A stretch of 64,000 bases of DNA from Grimontia sedimenti (GCF_011045095.1 NZ_JAALDL010000002.1:310001-374000); one strand, 5' to 3'. Positions 18,729-27,591 are shown, counted from the stretch's first letter. Notes: generated by a model not told the origin, from the letters alone. Program-made: numbers and translations.

Positions 18729-19433
18729 CTAATCTTTTAAGATTTGTTGTTCGATTGCCTTTCGGCTGCCCGCGATATGGCGACGCATTGCCAGCTCTGC
18801 AAGCTCTTCGTCTCGGTTGCGGATCGCGTGCAAAATAAACTTGTGCTCTTCTAACGCATGATTGGGTCTGGATTGAGTCTTGGGCGATTGGTAGCGGTAC
18901 ATGCGAAGCAGGTGATAAAGCTCGCCGCAGAGTAAGTTGATCAGCTTTTGATTGCGGCTCGCCATGATCACCCGGTAGTGAAAATCAAAGTCGCCATATT
19001 GATGGAAGTAAGATGCGCCCTCGACTTCGTCGATATGTCTGGAGTGCTTAGTGAGCAAATCTTCTATGCCCTGAAGCTCATCCTGCTTGATGTTTCTGGC
19101 TGCCAGTCGCGCCGCCATGCCTTCCAACGCTTCACGCACTGCATACAACTCAACGAGCTTCTCTGGCGTTAAGGTAATGACACGCGCCCCAACATGGGGA
19201 ATACGCTCAATCAGCCCCAGCCCTTCCAAGCGCATAATGGCTTCGCGCAGCGGCCCACGGCTGCATTCATAACGGCGGGCGAGTTCTGGTTCAGAGATTT
19301 TGCTTCCCGACGCGATTTCACCGGAGACGATGGCCTCGACCAGCAAGGCTGTCAGATTTTCCGACTTGGTGTTTTCTTTCGATGTGGGACTCACGCTTTC
19401 CAGCGTCTCGCTTAATGCGTTGTTTTCGCTCAT
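18729..19433 (-). CDS. prpR: GntR-family (FadR-type) regulator of the methylcitrate operon (234 aa)
   Basis: This is probably a repressor that senses a pathway intermediate. The N-terminal winged helix contains ISEPELARRYECSRGPLREA, followed by an all-helical FCD ligand domain with LVELYAVREALEGMAARLAA and the conserved His residues of DFDFHYRVI and HEKH-like HALEEHKFIL. The start at 19433 is chosen because AAGGA lies about 5 bases before it; the frame remains open upstream to 19565 but that part runs into the operator region. It is first in the operon and transcribed with prpB. Two 12-bp palindromes upstream are its likely binding sites. The name follows usage for vibrio and Shewanella orthologues; it is unrelated to the sigma-54 PrpR of enterobacteria. 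Confidence 0.9.
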   Translation of the reverse strand: MSENNALSETLESVSPTSKENTKSENLTALLVEAIVSGEIASGSKISEPELARRYECSRGPLREAIMRLEGLGLIERIPHVGARVITLTPEKLVELYAVREALEGMAARLAARNIKQDELQGIEDLLTKHSRHIDEVEGASYFHQYGDFDFHYRVIMASRNQKLINLLCGELYHLLRMYRYQSPKTQSRPNHALEEHKFILHAIRNRDEELAELAMRRHIAGSRKAIEQQILKD

Positions 19434-19537
19434 TGTGTTCCTTGTCCAATGGCTGTGTTGACGGTTTTTGTCGTGGTTTCCTCCAACACTTTCATAAGCA
19501 TTTGTGGAGGAAATTGAGGCATCGATACAACCCCAAC

Positions 19538-19549
19538 ATTGTCTACAAT
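19538..19549. promoter_or_regulatory. Putative GntR/PrpR operator 1
   Basis: ATTGTCTACAAT is a 12-bp near-palindrome that differs from operator 2 by one base. It lies about 105 bases upstream of the regulator start codon, within the likely promoter of the prp operon. The short palindrome form fits FadR-type GntR binding sites; assignment to this regulator is inference. Confidence 0.7.
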
Positions 19550-19599
19550 TTAATCTTATGGACATACTTTAGACATTAAAAAGGGATTAGATCAAGAGG

Positions 19600-19611
19600 A
19601 TTGTCGACAAT
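19600..19611. promoter_or_regulatory. Putative GntR/PrpR operator 2
   Basis: ATTGTCGACAAT is a perfect 12-bp palindrome, 62 bp centre to centre from operator 1. That spacing is close to six helical turns, so the sites face the same side and looping or cooperative binding is possible. Confidence 0.72.
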
Positions 19612-19783
19612 TAAGACCAAGGTATAAGGTAATCAATAAGGAAGTTAAAGAAGCGTTAAGAAGTGATAGATTTGTGGGACAGGCAAATGAGAGACACAGT
19701 CTTGATAGCATGGCTATTGAGTATTCACGCATAAATAGCGTAGATTTTAAGTAACCCCTTCGCAGTCGAGATGAAGAAGAAAA

Positions 19784-20740
19784 ATGGCTAACATCATGGA
19801 GCAATTAGCGTTTTCCCTTTCTCTCGTCGCGCCGATCTTTTTCATTATTTCCCTTGGCTATATCTTCAAAAGACTAAAGTGGACGAACGCTAACTTTAAC
19901 GATGTTGCCTCACGTCTGGTGTTCAATGTCGCCCTGCCAGCAATGCTGTTTTTAAGTATTGCCACGGCTGACCATAACTTCTCGCAAGCCACAGAATTTC
20001 TGGCTTTTTCCGTGGTCATGACGGTGATTTTTTTCCTGTTTTGTATCGCGTCCACCAAACTGGCTTTAAAAGGAAATCCAGATCACGGCGTACTGATACA
20101 AGGGAGCTTTCGTGCCAACACCGCCATCATAGGCATCGCTTACGTTGAAAATGCCTATGGCAGTCAAGGACTGGCCCTCGCGGCAATTTATGTGGCAGTG
20201 ATTACCGTGATATACAACATTCAAGCGGTGATCTGCTTGTCGCCGCGCTCGGCGGGTTCCAAGCTGCAGTCCACGAAAACTATATTTATCAATCTCGCCA
20301 AGAATCCGCTGATCATTGCGATTGCACTTGGCGTTGTTGTTTCACTACTGAATATCACTCTCCCACCCGTGATTGTCGACACGGGCAACTACCTTTCCCG
20401 AATCGCACTTCCACTCGCGCTCTTGTGTACGGGCGGCAGCTTGGATTTCCGGATGATGAGAGAGGAGAAAAAGCCCACCTGGTTTGCAGCATCTAACAAG
20501 CTCATGGTTGCGCCTTTCGCCTTTACCTTGATTGGTTACCTGTATGGATTCAGAGGGCTGGAACTGGGGATTCTGTTCTTCATGAACGCCGCTCCAGTGG
20601 CAGCAGCAAGCTATGCAATGACACAAGCCGCCGGAGCCAATACCACGTTAAGCGCCAATATCATCGGTCTCACTACCCTGTTTTCCAGCGTGACGGTTTG
20701 TGTGGGGTCCTTGGTGTTGAAAGTGTTGGGGTTGATATAG
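19784..20740 (+). CDS. AEC-family (auxin efflux carrier-like) transporter (318 aa)
   Basis: This is an inner-membrane transporter with about ten helices in two five-helix halves, for example FSLSLVAPIFFIISLGYIF at the N-terminus and MNAAPVAAASYAMTQAAGAN near the crossover of the second half. Family members move small organic acids such as malate or malonate, or act as exporters; the substrate cannot be read from sequence. The start has GAAGAAGAAAA upstream. It is divergent from the prp regulator with the operators in between, so a link to propionate-related acids is possible but unproven. A strong terminator follows. Confidence 0.88.
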   Translation: MANIMEQLAFSLSLVAPIFFIISLGYIFKRLKWTNANFNDVASRLVFNVALPAMLFLSIATADHNFSQATEFLAFSVVMTVIFFLFCIASTKLALKGNPDHGVLIQGSFRANTAIIGIAYVENAYGSQGLALAAIYVAVITVIYNIQAVICLSPRSAGSKLQSTKTIFINLAKNPLIIAIALGVVVSLLNITLPPVIVDTGNYLSRIALPLALLCTGGSLDFRMMREEKKPTWFAASNKLMVAPFAFTLIGYLYGFRGLELGILFFMNAAPVAAASYAMTQAAGANTTLSANIIGLTTLFSSVTVCVGSLVLKVLGLI

Positions 20741-20796
20741 CGCTAAGCCATCCCGAGACTCATTGCTTATTAGGGACGTTAATCAGAGCAAACAAA

Positions 20797-20822
20797 GAAA
20801 GCCGCTTCTAACAGCGGCTTTC
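20797..20822. terminator. Terminator between the AEC transporter and the flavocytochrome gene
   Basis: GAAAGCCGCT (20797-20806) pairs perfectly with AGCGGCTTTC (20813-20822) around a 6-base loop. T-rich and A-rich flanks make it usable by both converging genes. Confidence 0.85.
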
Positions 20823-20843
20823 TATTTCGCTTTGTACAGTGAG

Positions 20844-22127
20844 TTACAAAGCACCCCGAAAATCAAACAGCTCATAATGGGTGTTGTTCTTCGGCATGCC
20901 GAGTTGTTCTAGCCCTTCCTGCATTGTCTTTCTGACTTCAGGGTTGCCGCAGAAATAGAGCGAAACATCACCGATGTCGCCATTAATATCTTCGGCAATT
21001 TTTTCTGGCGTTAGACGCCCTTGCTCTGAATAGACAATGTTTAGATTGACCGTCGGCAAGCCTGCGACTAATTCACCAAGCTCCTTTGCAAATATGGCAA
21101 CTTCTTCGTTTTTCACGAGATAATAAAGCGTGACTGAAGGGTGCTGTTTGCTTTGGCTGTTAAGCGATTGCAACCAGGCGATAAACGGGGTGATGCCAAT
21201 GCCTGAACCAATCCAGATTTGCTCTTTCGCTTTCATATCCAAGCGGAAGCGCCCGTAAGGCATATCCAGTCGAATCATCTGGCCGTTTTCCAAATGCTCA
21301 TAAAGCGTTTTGGTGTAATCACCCAATGCTGCAATCGAGAAGCTTGGTTTACCGCCTTGCTCGCTACTTGCAATGGTGTAAGGATGCGGTTCGCTTTTGA
21401 TGTTGTCGTTATGAAGCACAGAGACAAAGGCGAATTGCCCGGCTTCCCACTTCGGCTTGCCCTGCAAAGGCTTGGCATCAAAACTGACGATACCATTTTG
21501 CTTTTTCACGTTTTCAACTTTGCCGATGTAGTGCTTACTGGTGTCTTTGCCAAAGGCATAGTAATACCAAGCCCAAACACCAATAACTGCTGTCAGATTC
21601 ATAGCGATTCCCGCTGGCGAGAACAACTGGAAAGGCCTGACGGCAAAAAGATAGTGGAAGACGGAGATGAAGAAAACCAACCCCATCAAGCGATGGCTCC
21701 ACTTCCATAAGTGGTAAGGCAGCATGCGCATAAAGCTGATCACTACCAAGACCAGCAGCAGCCAAGTTGCCCATTCTCCGGTGTCGGAGCCAATCTCAAT
21801 CAGACTTGTTTCTTCACGAGCGACTTCAGATTGTGGCACTAACCACCAATGCATGAAGATAGAAAAAACCGACCAAATACCCGCCCATCGGTGCGCTTTG
21901 TAAACCCTGTCCAAACCACCAAAGATAGATTCCAGAATTTCCATGCGCGTCGAAAGCAGAAAAGCCAATGCCATTCCCACCAAGGCATTAGCAGCAAAAA
22001 AGGCTGCAATCCAACGTTGAAGCGTTAATTCTTCCGGCAGCAAACTGCCTATGCCGATGAAGCTAAGTAATACTGCGCCGGCAACTAAGATGTTTTTCCG
22101 GTTATCCAGTGCGAATTTCAATTTCAA
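20844..22127 (-). CDS. Ferric-reductase/NOX-like flavocytochrome (427 aa)
   Basis: This is an inner-membrane oxidoreductase that should pass electrons from NAD(P)H through FAD and two hemes across the membrane. Six or so helices span residues 1-200. Two helices carry His pairs with classical spacing: HRWAGIWSVFSIFMH and HRLMGLVFFISVFH, predicted bis-His heme ligands. The C-terminal half is ferredoxin-NADP reductase-like, with the FAD motif HPYTIAS, the nucleotide motif GSGIGITPFIAWL and YFCGNPEVRK near the end. The architecture matches ferric reductases and bacterial NADPH-oxidase homologues. It is a single gene with a terminator downstream. The electron acceptor (ferric iron, copper or oxygen) is unknown. 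Confidence 0.88.
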   Translation of the reverse strand: MKLKFALDNRKNILVAGAVLLSFIGIGSLLPEELTLQRWIAAFFAANALVGMALAFLLSTRMEILESIFGGLDRVYKAHRWAGIWSVFSIFMHWWLVPQSEVAREETSLIEIGSDTGEWATWLLLVLVVISFMRMLPYHLWKWSHRLMGLVFFISVFHYLFAVRPFQLFSPAGIAMNLTAVIGVWAWYYYAFGKDTSKHYIGKVENVKKQNGIVSFDAKPLQGKPKWEAGQFAFVSVLHNDNIKSEPHPYTIASSEQGGKPSFSIAALGDYTKTLYEHLENGQMIRLDMPYGRFRLDMKAKEQIWIGSGIGITPFIAWLQSLNSQSKQHPSVTLYYLVKNEEVAIFAKELGELVAGLPTVNLNIVYSEQGRLTPEKIAEDINGDIGDVSLYFCGNPEVRKTMQEGLEQLGMPKNNTHYELFDFRGAL

Positions 22128-22258
22128 AAGACTTGCCTGTCGTGTGTATAAAATTGGTTTGAATTAGAAAGGCTTCCTCTTGTGAAATATAGTGCTTCGA
22201 ATGTCGAATTGTTGTGAAATCTAACTATCGAAACACTGTTTTTAATCCTCTTTCTCGG

Positions 22259-22924
22259 CTAGTCCACACGAACAGGTCGTTTCAACGAAAAGCGTCGGAG
22301 TAGTCCCCATCCAATCCAAAAGAAGACTGAGAGTGCAATCGCGGTAAGAATAGCCGGTTTTGGGTTTTCGAGACTGCTGATGGAACCCGCATACGCAGCG
22401 ATAAAGGTATAGGGCAGGTTAACTGCGCACCAAGCCAGTAGGAAAGTTGTGAAATTCATGCGGCTGATACCTGACATACATGCTGTGACTTCTGGCAAGA
22501 TCGGCATGGCGCGGGAAAGCAAAATCATTAACACACCATGCTGACGGAAGTGACCGCGTAACTCAGCACGCTGTTTCTCATCTTTCACGACGACATTCAC
22601 CAGCTTATCGCCAAACTTCGCACTCAAGATATACCCGGCGATTCCCGCCAGCAAAGTACCTATTAAGGCTGCCAAGGCGCCAACATATGCCCCTGCAAAA
22701 TAGCCACCGAGAATCATGATGGAAAGCGTGGGTACCGCGATGAACAAATCCAAAAACAACAATGAGACGACAATAATTGCAACAGTCAATGCACTCAGTG
22801 ACTGTGCTTGCTCAAACCACAACTGAATCTGCTCTACCGTTAACCAGCCCATCGCATTCACCGCAATAAAGGTCGATGCAAAAAACAGGGCCATGATTCC
22901 CATGAGTTTAAAAAGTGATGACAT
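22259..22924 (-). CDS. TVP38/TMEM64 (DedA-superfamily) membrane protein (221 aa)
   Basis: This is a multi-pass inner-membrane protein of the SNARE-associated (VTT) domain family. Visible features are helices at about residues 8-25, 43-66, 72-100 and three more toward the C-terminus, and the family motif region LLSRAMPILPEVTACMSGIS with a conserved Arg and Pro. Family members are linked to lipid scrambling or undecaprenyl-phosphate recycling, but the role here is open. It is the last gene of an operon with the SDR and DUF2141 genes, nine bases after DUF2141, with AAGGAGG upstream of its ATG. Confidence 0.87.
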   Translation of the reverse strand: MSSLFKLMGIMALFFASTFIAVNAMGWLTVEQIQLWFEQAQSLSALTVAIIVVSLLFLDLFIAVPTLSIMILGGYFAGAYVGALAALIGTLLAGIAGYILSAKFGDKLVNVVVKDEKQRAELRGHFRQHGVLMILLSRAMPILPEVTACMSGISRMNFTTFLLAWCAVNLPYTFIAAYAGSISSLENPKPAILTAIALSVFFWIGWGLLRRFSLKRPVRVD

Positions 22925-22933
22925 AAATCCTCC

Positions 22934-23371
22934 TTACGGATAGCGGATGGTGATTTCGTGGGGAGAGGTGATGCTTGCGGCTTCAAGCTGTGCACTGGAA
23001 AAACTTGGCGCTTTGAATGTGATTCGCGCACCGTTGGAGAAACCCAAACCTTCTTTGGGCCAGACACCTGTCCAGTTCTTGGTGACTTTCCCGTCCTCGT
23101 CTTCGTCGTGTAGAACCTTGACAGCAAACTGCGTTGGCACATTTTCGAAGGTGACGTTCCGCTCTGCTTTGTCAGCGGTGTAACTAACGATCCTTAGCGC
23201 TTTATCGTGCTTCTTTGGAAAACCGTCTTCAGCAAATAGCATCACCAGAACATTTCCTGGCCTTTTTGTATCTATCCCCTTCACAACGATGTCTACGCGG
23301 TTTTCTGTCGCCGTTGCAGTCATTGAAATCACTCCCCAAATAAATCCCAGCCAACTGTGTTTTGTGACCAT
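22934..23371 (-). CDS. DUF2141 family exported protein (145 aa)
   Basis: An N-terminal hydrophobic segment (about residues 7-24, ending near ATATEN) predicts secretion to the periplasm. The body matches DUF2141: VVKGIDTKRPGNVLVMLFAE and FAVKVLHDEDEDGKVTKNW, where the DEDEDGK loop looks able to bind calcium, then a beta-rich C-terminus. The function of the family is unknown. Its ATG directly abuts the SDR stop codon, so the two are probably co-translated. This SDR-DUF2141-TVP38 arrangement suggests a shared envelope or lipid-related role, which is inference. Confidence 0.87.
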   Translation of the reverse strand: MVTKHSWLGFIWGVISMTATATENRVDIVVKGIDTKRPGNVLVMLFAEDGFPKKHDKALRIVSYTADKAERNVTFENVPTQFAVKVLHDEDEDGKVTKNWTGVWPKEGLGFSNGARITFKAPSFSSAQLEAASITSPHEITIRYP

Positions 23372-24103
23372 TTATGACGCCTTCAGTAGTTTGCGTGCTG
23401 CGAAAGGAGCCAAGGCATTCAGCACCCGTAAAAATCGGGTCGCACCAATGTCGAAGTCGTCCTCGCCTTTTTCGATACCAGCGATAATTTCAGTAGCTGC
23501 CACATCCGATGAGATTTTGTTCTTGCCCCTGCCTTTAGTCATTGCGGTATCTACCAGAGGTAAAAAAGCCTGTTGTACGCCAACAACGGAGCCTTCCAGT
23601 TGATAGCGCAAACTCTGGGAGAAAATGTTGAGTGCGCCTTTCGTTGCGCAATAGACCGCAGAAGATGCCTTTGGCACTAATCCAAGTGCAGAATTAATGT
23701 TGATGACGCGAGACGATTCCGATGCAAGAAGCGCAGGCAATAAGCCATGAATTAGCGCGCAAACAGAGGTGAAGTTGGTATCGACTTCCGTTTTCACTGT
23801 GTCGAATGTGAACGCCTCATCAGTGAATTTCGGCATAAACTGGGCCGCGGCGTTATTGATGAGCAAATCTATTTCGGGTTTCGCGGAGGCAATAGATTGG
23901 GCGATGAGATGAACCTGATTCACATCAGCCAAATCAACCTGAAAAGTGATGATGGAAGGCCATTTTTTCTTTAATGTGCTGAGTTTCTCTGCATCCCGCC
24001 CAAGCACTATCAGTTGGTTATCACCGACGAGTTGTTCAACTAACTGGCGGCCAATGCCGGACGTCCCACCAGTAAGCACAATGGTTTTATTGAGTAGTTT
24101 CAT
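23372..24103 (-). CDS. Short-chain dehydrogenase/reductase (243 aa)
   Basis: This is a cytosolic NAD(P)-dependent oxidoreductase with a Rossmann fold. It shows the nucleotide motif TGGTSGIG at residues 12-19, NNAA for structure, the catalytic Ser in ININSALGL and the Tyr/Lys pair in YCATKGAL. Asp/Arg after strand two (VLGRDAEKL) favours NADP. The length is normal for a classical SDR; the substrate is unknown. It heads the three-gene unit with DUF2141 and TVP38, downstream of a Crp/Fnr-type regulator on the same strand. Confidence 0.9.
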   Translation of the reverse strand: MKLLNKTIVLTGGTSGIGRQLVEQLVGDNQLIVLGRDAEKLSTLKKKWPSIITFQVDLADVNQVHLIAQSIASAKPEIDLLINNAAAQFMPKFTDEAFTFDTVKTEVDTNFTSVCALIHGLLPALLASESSRVININSALGLVPKASSAVYCATKGALNIFSQSLRYQLEGSVVGVQQAFLPLVDTAMTKGRGKNKISSDVAATEIIAGIEKGEDDFDIGATRFLRVLNALAPFAARKLLKAS

Positions 24104-24197
24104 CCTGACTCCCTTTTTAGATAGTTCGGGAGTCAGCTTATTCGGCAGAGGCGGCTAACACTTTAACAAGAGTTAAAACCACCAAATTTCTTCTTTT

Positions 24198-24815
24198 TTA
24201 CTGGCGCTGATAAGCGTTTTGGACGCCGAGTTTTGCTCGGATGCGGGATAGTGAGACTTCAGTGATACCAAGGTAGGACGCGATATGATAGTTGGGCAGC
24301 GATTGCGATAATTCAGGGCAGGATTCGACAAACTGAATATAGAGCTCGGTAGGCGACAGCATCAGTAAATCAGCTTCCCTCGCCTCTTTTTTTAAGGCTA
24401 ATGCGGTCACCATCTGCAGGAAGGCATCTTTCCATCCCGGTGTTGACTCACTTAAACTTCTTAACGCCTTAGCAGGCAATTCGAAGCACACTGAATCGGT
24501 TAATACTTCACAGCCAAAGCGCGCTGGCAGCCCTCTTGCGAAAGACGACAAACACGCAGACACCTCGCCCTGCTGGAGAAAAGACTTGTTACGTCGGTTG
24601 CCGTCTGGCGTGAGATAGAAATTGCACAAGGTACCCGCACAAACAAACCCTACTTTGTCGACAACATCTCCGGCGCTGAACAGGACATCCCCCTTGCTGT
24701 AAAACTTGAGTTTTCCCTGATCGATAAAAGACTGCCATTCGTCATCGCTCAGAGCAAAATGCTGTCTGAAGCCCGCTTCAAACTGTGCCAGTATCTGCCT
24801 TTCTTCCATCCACAT
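24198..24815 (-). CDS. Crp/Fnr-family transcriptional regulator (205 aa)
   Basis: The N-terminal cyclic-nucleotide-binding-like barrel is visible (LKFYSKGDVLFSAGD, then VGFVCAGTLCNFYLTPDG), followed by a long helix and a C-terminal helix-turn-helix, YHIASYLGITEVSLSRIRAK. There is no Fnr-type N-terminal Cys cluster, so oxygen sensing through Fe-S is unlikely, and the canonical cAMP-binding residues are not obvious. It resembles the YeiL/cyclic-nucleotide-fold regulators often found next to genes they control. It is 94 bases upstream of the SDR gene on the same strand, so it probably regulates that operon. Confidence 0.87.
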   Translation of the reverse strand: MWMEERQILAQFEAGFRQHFALSDDEWQSFIDQGKLKFYSKGDVLFSAGDVVDKVGFVCAGTLCNFYLTPDGNRRNKSFLQQGEVSACLSSFARGLPARFGCEVLTDSVCFELPAKALRSLSESTPGWKDAFLQMVTALALKKEAREADLLMLSPTELYIQFVESCPELSQSLPNYHIASYLGITEVSLSRIRAKLGVQNAYQRQ

Positions 24816-24876
24816 TTCCGTTCTTCATCGGTTTACCATCGGCTAATTCATTACGCATTACAGCGAGTTGCAGATC

Positions 24877-25782
24877 TTACTTATCCCAATAAGGTGTGCC
24901 TTCAAATCGGGCAACAAGAAAATCAATCAAGGTTCTGACTCGGCGTGATAAATGCCGTGTTTGCGGGTAAATCGCATAGGCGTTGAGTTCACCAAAGGCA
25001 TAGCCGGGCAGCACCACTTCTAGACGCCCTTCCCTGATGGCCTGATGGACAACAAATGTTGGCAGATGGGCAATACCCATCCCTTTTTCTGCCGCAGAAA
25101 GCAGAAATTCCCCGCTGCTACCCTTCAAAGCGGGCTTAATCTTCACTTTTTGCAGCTTACCTTCCGGTGTGTTTAGCCTCCAATGACTGGCATCTTTGCT
25201 CAGGCTGTAGACCAGCGCTTGATGATGACTGAGATCGGAAAGGGATTCAGGAGAGCCATGTGTTTGTAGGTATTCTGGGCTGGCACAAAGCACATGTCGA
25301 ACTGTAGCAATTTTTCTGGCGAGCAACGTAGAGTCAGGCAGGTCAGCAATGCGAATAGCGAGATCGTAGCCTTCCTGAATCAAATCAACCTGTCGGTCAT
25401 TGAAGTCCAGTTCAAACTCAATTTGTGGATGTTCTTGAAGAAAGTCGTTAATGGCTGGGCCGATATGTAGCACGCCGAATGTTGAGGGAACAGCAACCTT
25501 TAACGGCCCTTTCAGCACGCAATGTGCCTGAGAAGTCATTTCCTCCGCTTCACGCAAGTCTTCGAGAATGCGCAGGCAATGCTTGTAATATTCCGTGCCT
25601 GTTTCCGTGGCATGCATGGTGCGTGTTGTGCGGTGGAACAGTTGAGCATTCAGGTGTTCTTCCAGCTCTTTTAAACGTCGGCTGACTGCGGATTTGGCAA
25701 TGTTCATGCGGTCTGCTGCACCGCTGATACTGCCGATCTCTACCACCCTCACAAAGGTTTCCATATTGGTGAACTTGTCCAT
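24877..25782 (-). CDS. LysR-family regulator, divergent from the MBL gene (301 aa)
   Basis: The N-terminal winged helix ETFVRVVEIGSISGAADRMN is followed by SAVSRRLKELEEHL and the linker helix, then a periplasmic-binding-like sensor domain. The length and layout are those of the common LysR subgroup near DmlR/YafC. It is divergently oriented to the metallo-beta-lactamase-fold gene at 25897, with 114 bases between starts, so it is the likely regulator of that gene. The inducer is unknown. Confidence 0.9.
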   Translation of the reverse strand: MDKFTNMETFVRVVEIGSISGAADRMNIAKSAVSRRLKELEEHLNAQLFHRTTRTMHATETGTEYYKHCLRILEDLREAEEMTSQAHCVLKGPLKVAVPSTFGVLHIGPAINDFLQEHPQIEFELDFNDRQVDLIQEGYDLAIRIADLPDSTLLARKIATVRHVLCASPEYLQTHGSPESLSDLSHHQALVYSLSKDASHWRLNTPEGKLQKVKIKPALKGSSGEFLLSAAEKGMGIAHLPTFVVHQAIREGRLEVVLPGYAFGELNAYAIYPQTRHLSRRVRTLIDFLVARFEGTPYWDK

Positions 25783-25896
25783 CGACTCTCCAATCGTTCT
25801 CTTTGGGAGAACACTGAGTTACTTCAATTGCTGTTTTTTCTTTATTCAAGAATTCCTAGAGTGAACACAAATGGACGACAAGTAAAGGAAAGCAAG

Positions 25897-26873
25897 ATGA
25901 AAATAACCAAAACAACAGCGGCAGTGCTTGCTGCGACTTCACTCTTGAGTCTCTCAACGCAAGCTAATGAGCCCGTATGGGATGCCAACAAGGTTCAGCT
26001 CGTCGCTGAAAAACTCGATGATGGGGTTTACGCCTACTACCCAACCGATGCCAAAGAGTTGGAAAAGAAAGGCCTACCTGTTGCCACCAGCGGCGGTTTC
26101 GTAGTGGGTGACAAGGGTGTGTTGATCATCGACACCATGCTGAATGAGCGGTTAAACAAGCAGGTTCAGGGCATGGTGAGGAAGGAAGCGAAAAAACCGA
26201 TCATCTACGCGGTGAACACCAGCTTCCATGGCGACCACTCCTACGGCAACATGTACTTGCCAAAGGACACCAAAATCATCCAACACGAAGTGACGCAAGA
26301 CTATATCGACACCCACTTCGAGCAAGACACACAGTTTATGATGCAGAACTTTGGCAAAGGCCGGGGTATTGAGGAAATCGTTCCTACCGACGCAGATATC
26401 CTTGTCGGTAAAGGTGGCACAATTAAACTGGATTTAGGCGGAAAGAACGTCGACATCATCGACTTTGGTTTTGCCCAAACTGGTGGCGATCTGTTTGTAT
26501 GGGAACCGGAATCAAAAACGATGTGGACAGGTAATCCTATTATCACAGTGAAGCCTTCACTGCCTTGGCTCTTGGATGGACACCTGCTGGAAACGCTGGA
26601 TTCTCTGAAGAAAGTTAAAGCTTTCCTTCCAGAGGATGCAACAGTGGTTCCGGGACATGGTTCGCCAATGTCACCTGAAGATATTCAGTGGCACATAGAC
26701 TATCTGGAAGCAATAAAAACTCAGGTTCAACAAGCTATCGACGATGGCCTGTCGCTTGGTGAAACCGTGAAGAAAGTGCAGCTGCAGAGTTTACTGGTTA
26801 CGCTTTGCGTGATTGGGTTCACCCTGCGCTGAATGTGCCAGCCGCTTATCGAGATTTGTCTAAGCAGCAGTAA
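25897..26873 (+). pseudogene. Exported metallo-beta-lactamase-fold protein with a 3' one-base frameshift
   Basis: A signal peptide (MKITKTTAAVLAATSLLSLS, cut near TQANEP) precedes an MBL-fold domain. The motif normally written HxHxDH appears as TSFHGDHSYGN: the first His is Ser while His, Asp and His remain. A later PGHGSP supplies another ligand. Near 26783 the sequence reads CTGCAGAG; one extra C (CTGCCAGAG) restores QLPEFTGYALRDWVHPALN and runs to TAA at 26871-26873, for 325 residues. As sequenced it stops at 26832 with an unrelated tail. The lost C is again a homopolymer contraction. AAAGGAAAG precedes the ATG. Regulated probably by the divergent LysR gene. Confidence 0.85.
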
Positions 26874-26899
26874 CCTCCAGTACCCGTTCTAACAACAAA

Positions 26900-26924
26900 C
26901 AGCCACCTTTCGGGTGGCTGTTTT
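26900..26924. terminator. Terminator after the MBL gene
   Basis: CAGCCACC (26900-26907) pairs with GGTGGCTG (26913-26920), followed by TTTTGTT; the A-rich left side extends the pairing. Confidence 0.88.
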
Positions 26925-27041
26925 GTTGGGTCCTTTCCTAAACCATTGCGGCGCAACTCGAAGAATGGGCGCCAGTCTGCCTTGTCTGAATCATCAAGGG
27001 GTATCCTTTCGCCAGACGGTATATGGAGAAAGGAGAGGATA

Positions 27042-27584
27042 ATGAAGGGAAAACTCATCGCGATGGTATTGGGTACCTTGGTAGCCACTGGTTGCGTCAA
27101 CAGGGATGAAATTTATGCCAACCCGCCTCAGGAGTTGATTGACGGCGTTGAGCAACTGATGCCCGCTGCAGCCAAGTTCACCCACGAAGCCGAGGCAGAA
27201 GCACTGGAGAAAGGCATTCCATTAACACCGCAACAGGTGCTTATCGCGGAAAAAATGGGTGTTAAACATCCCGAAAAGGTCCGTGTTTACTATGTAGATA
27301 AACTGCCTGCACCAACCGACCCGGAGTTATTAGAAATCGCCAGACGCGTGGGTTACACCAATCCTAATATGGCAGGGTACACCTTTGGCTACGGCATTTG
27401 GATTCAAAACCGCTACAAATCCCAACGTGATCTGCTGCCTCACGAATTAGTGCACGTGATGCAATCAGAGAGAGCAGGACTCACCGCCCAAACCCGCGAG
27501 TACCTGATGCAGATGTTTGTTTATGGCTACTACAACGCGCCCATGGAAGTCGAAGCGCGAAAACTCACCTCTCACTATAACTAA
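27042..27584 (+). CDS. Putative metallopeptidase-like lipoprotein (180 aa)
   Basis: The ATG at 27042 has AAGGAGAGG just upstream; the frame is open further left but without a usable start signal. The N-terminus MKGKLIAMVLGTLVATGC is a lipoprotein signal with Cys18, so the protein should be anchored in the envelope. The C-terminal half contains LLPHELVHVMQSE, an HExxH zinc-protease motif, with Glu residues in MEVEARKL that could give the third ligand. I know no characterised relative; a function in envelope proteolysis is inference. It is a single gene between two terminators. Confidence 0.78.
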   Translation: MKGKLIAMVLGTLVATGCVNRDEIYANPPQELIDGVEQLMPAAAKFTHEAEAEALEKGIPLTPQQVLIAEKMGVKHPEKVRVYYVDKLPAPTDPELLEIARRVGYTNPNMAGYTFGYGIWIQNRYKSQRDLLPHELVHVMQSERAGLTAQTREYLMQMFVYGYYNAPMEVEARKLTSHYN

Positions 27585-27591
27585 TCACGAC

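Noticed and set aside
19592-19804. 70-codon minus-strand frame over the prp operator region
   Set aside because: It covers the operator and the start of the AEC gene and has no ribosome site.
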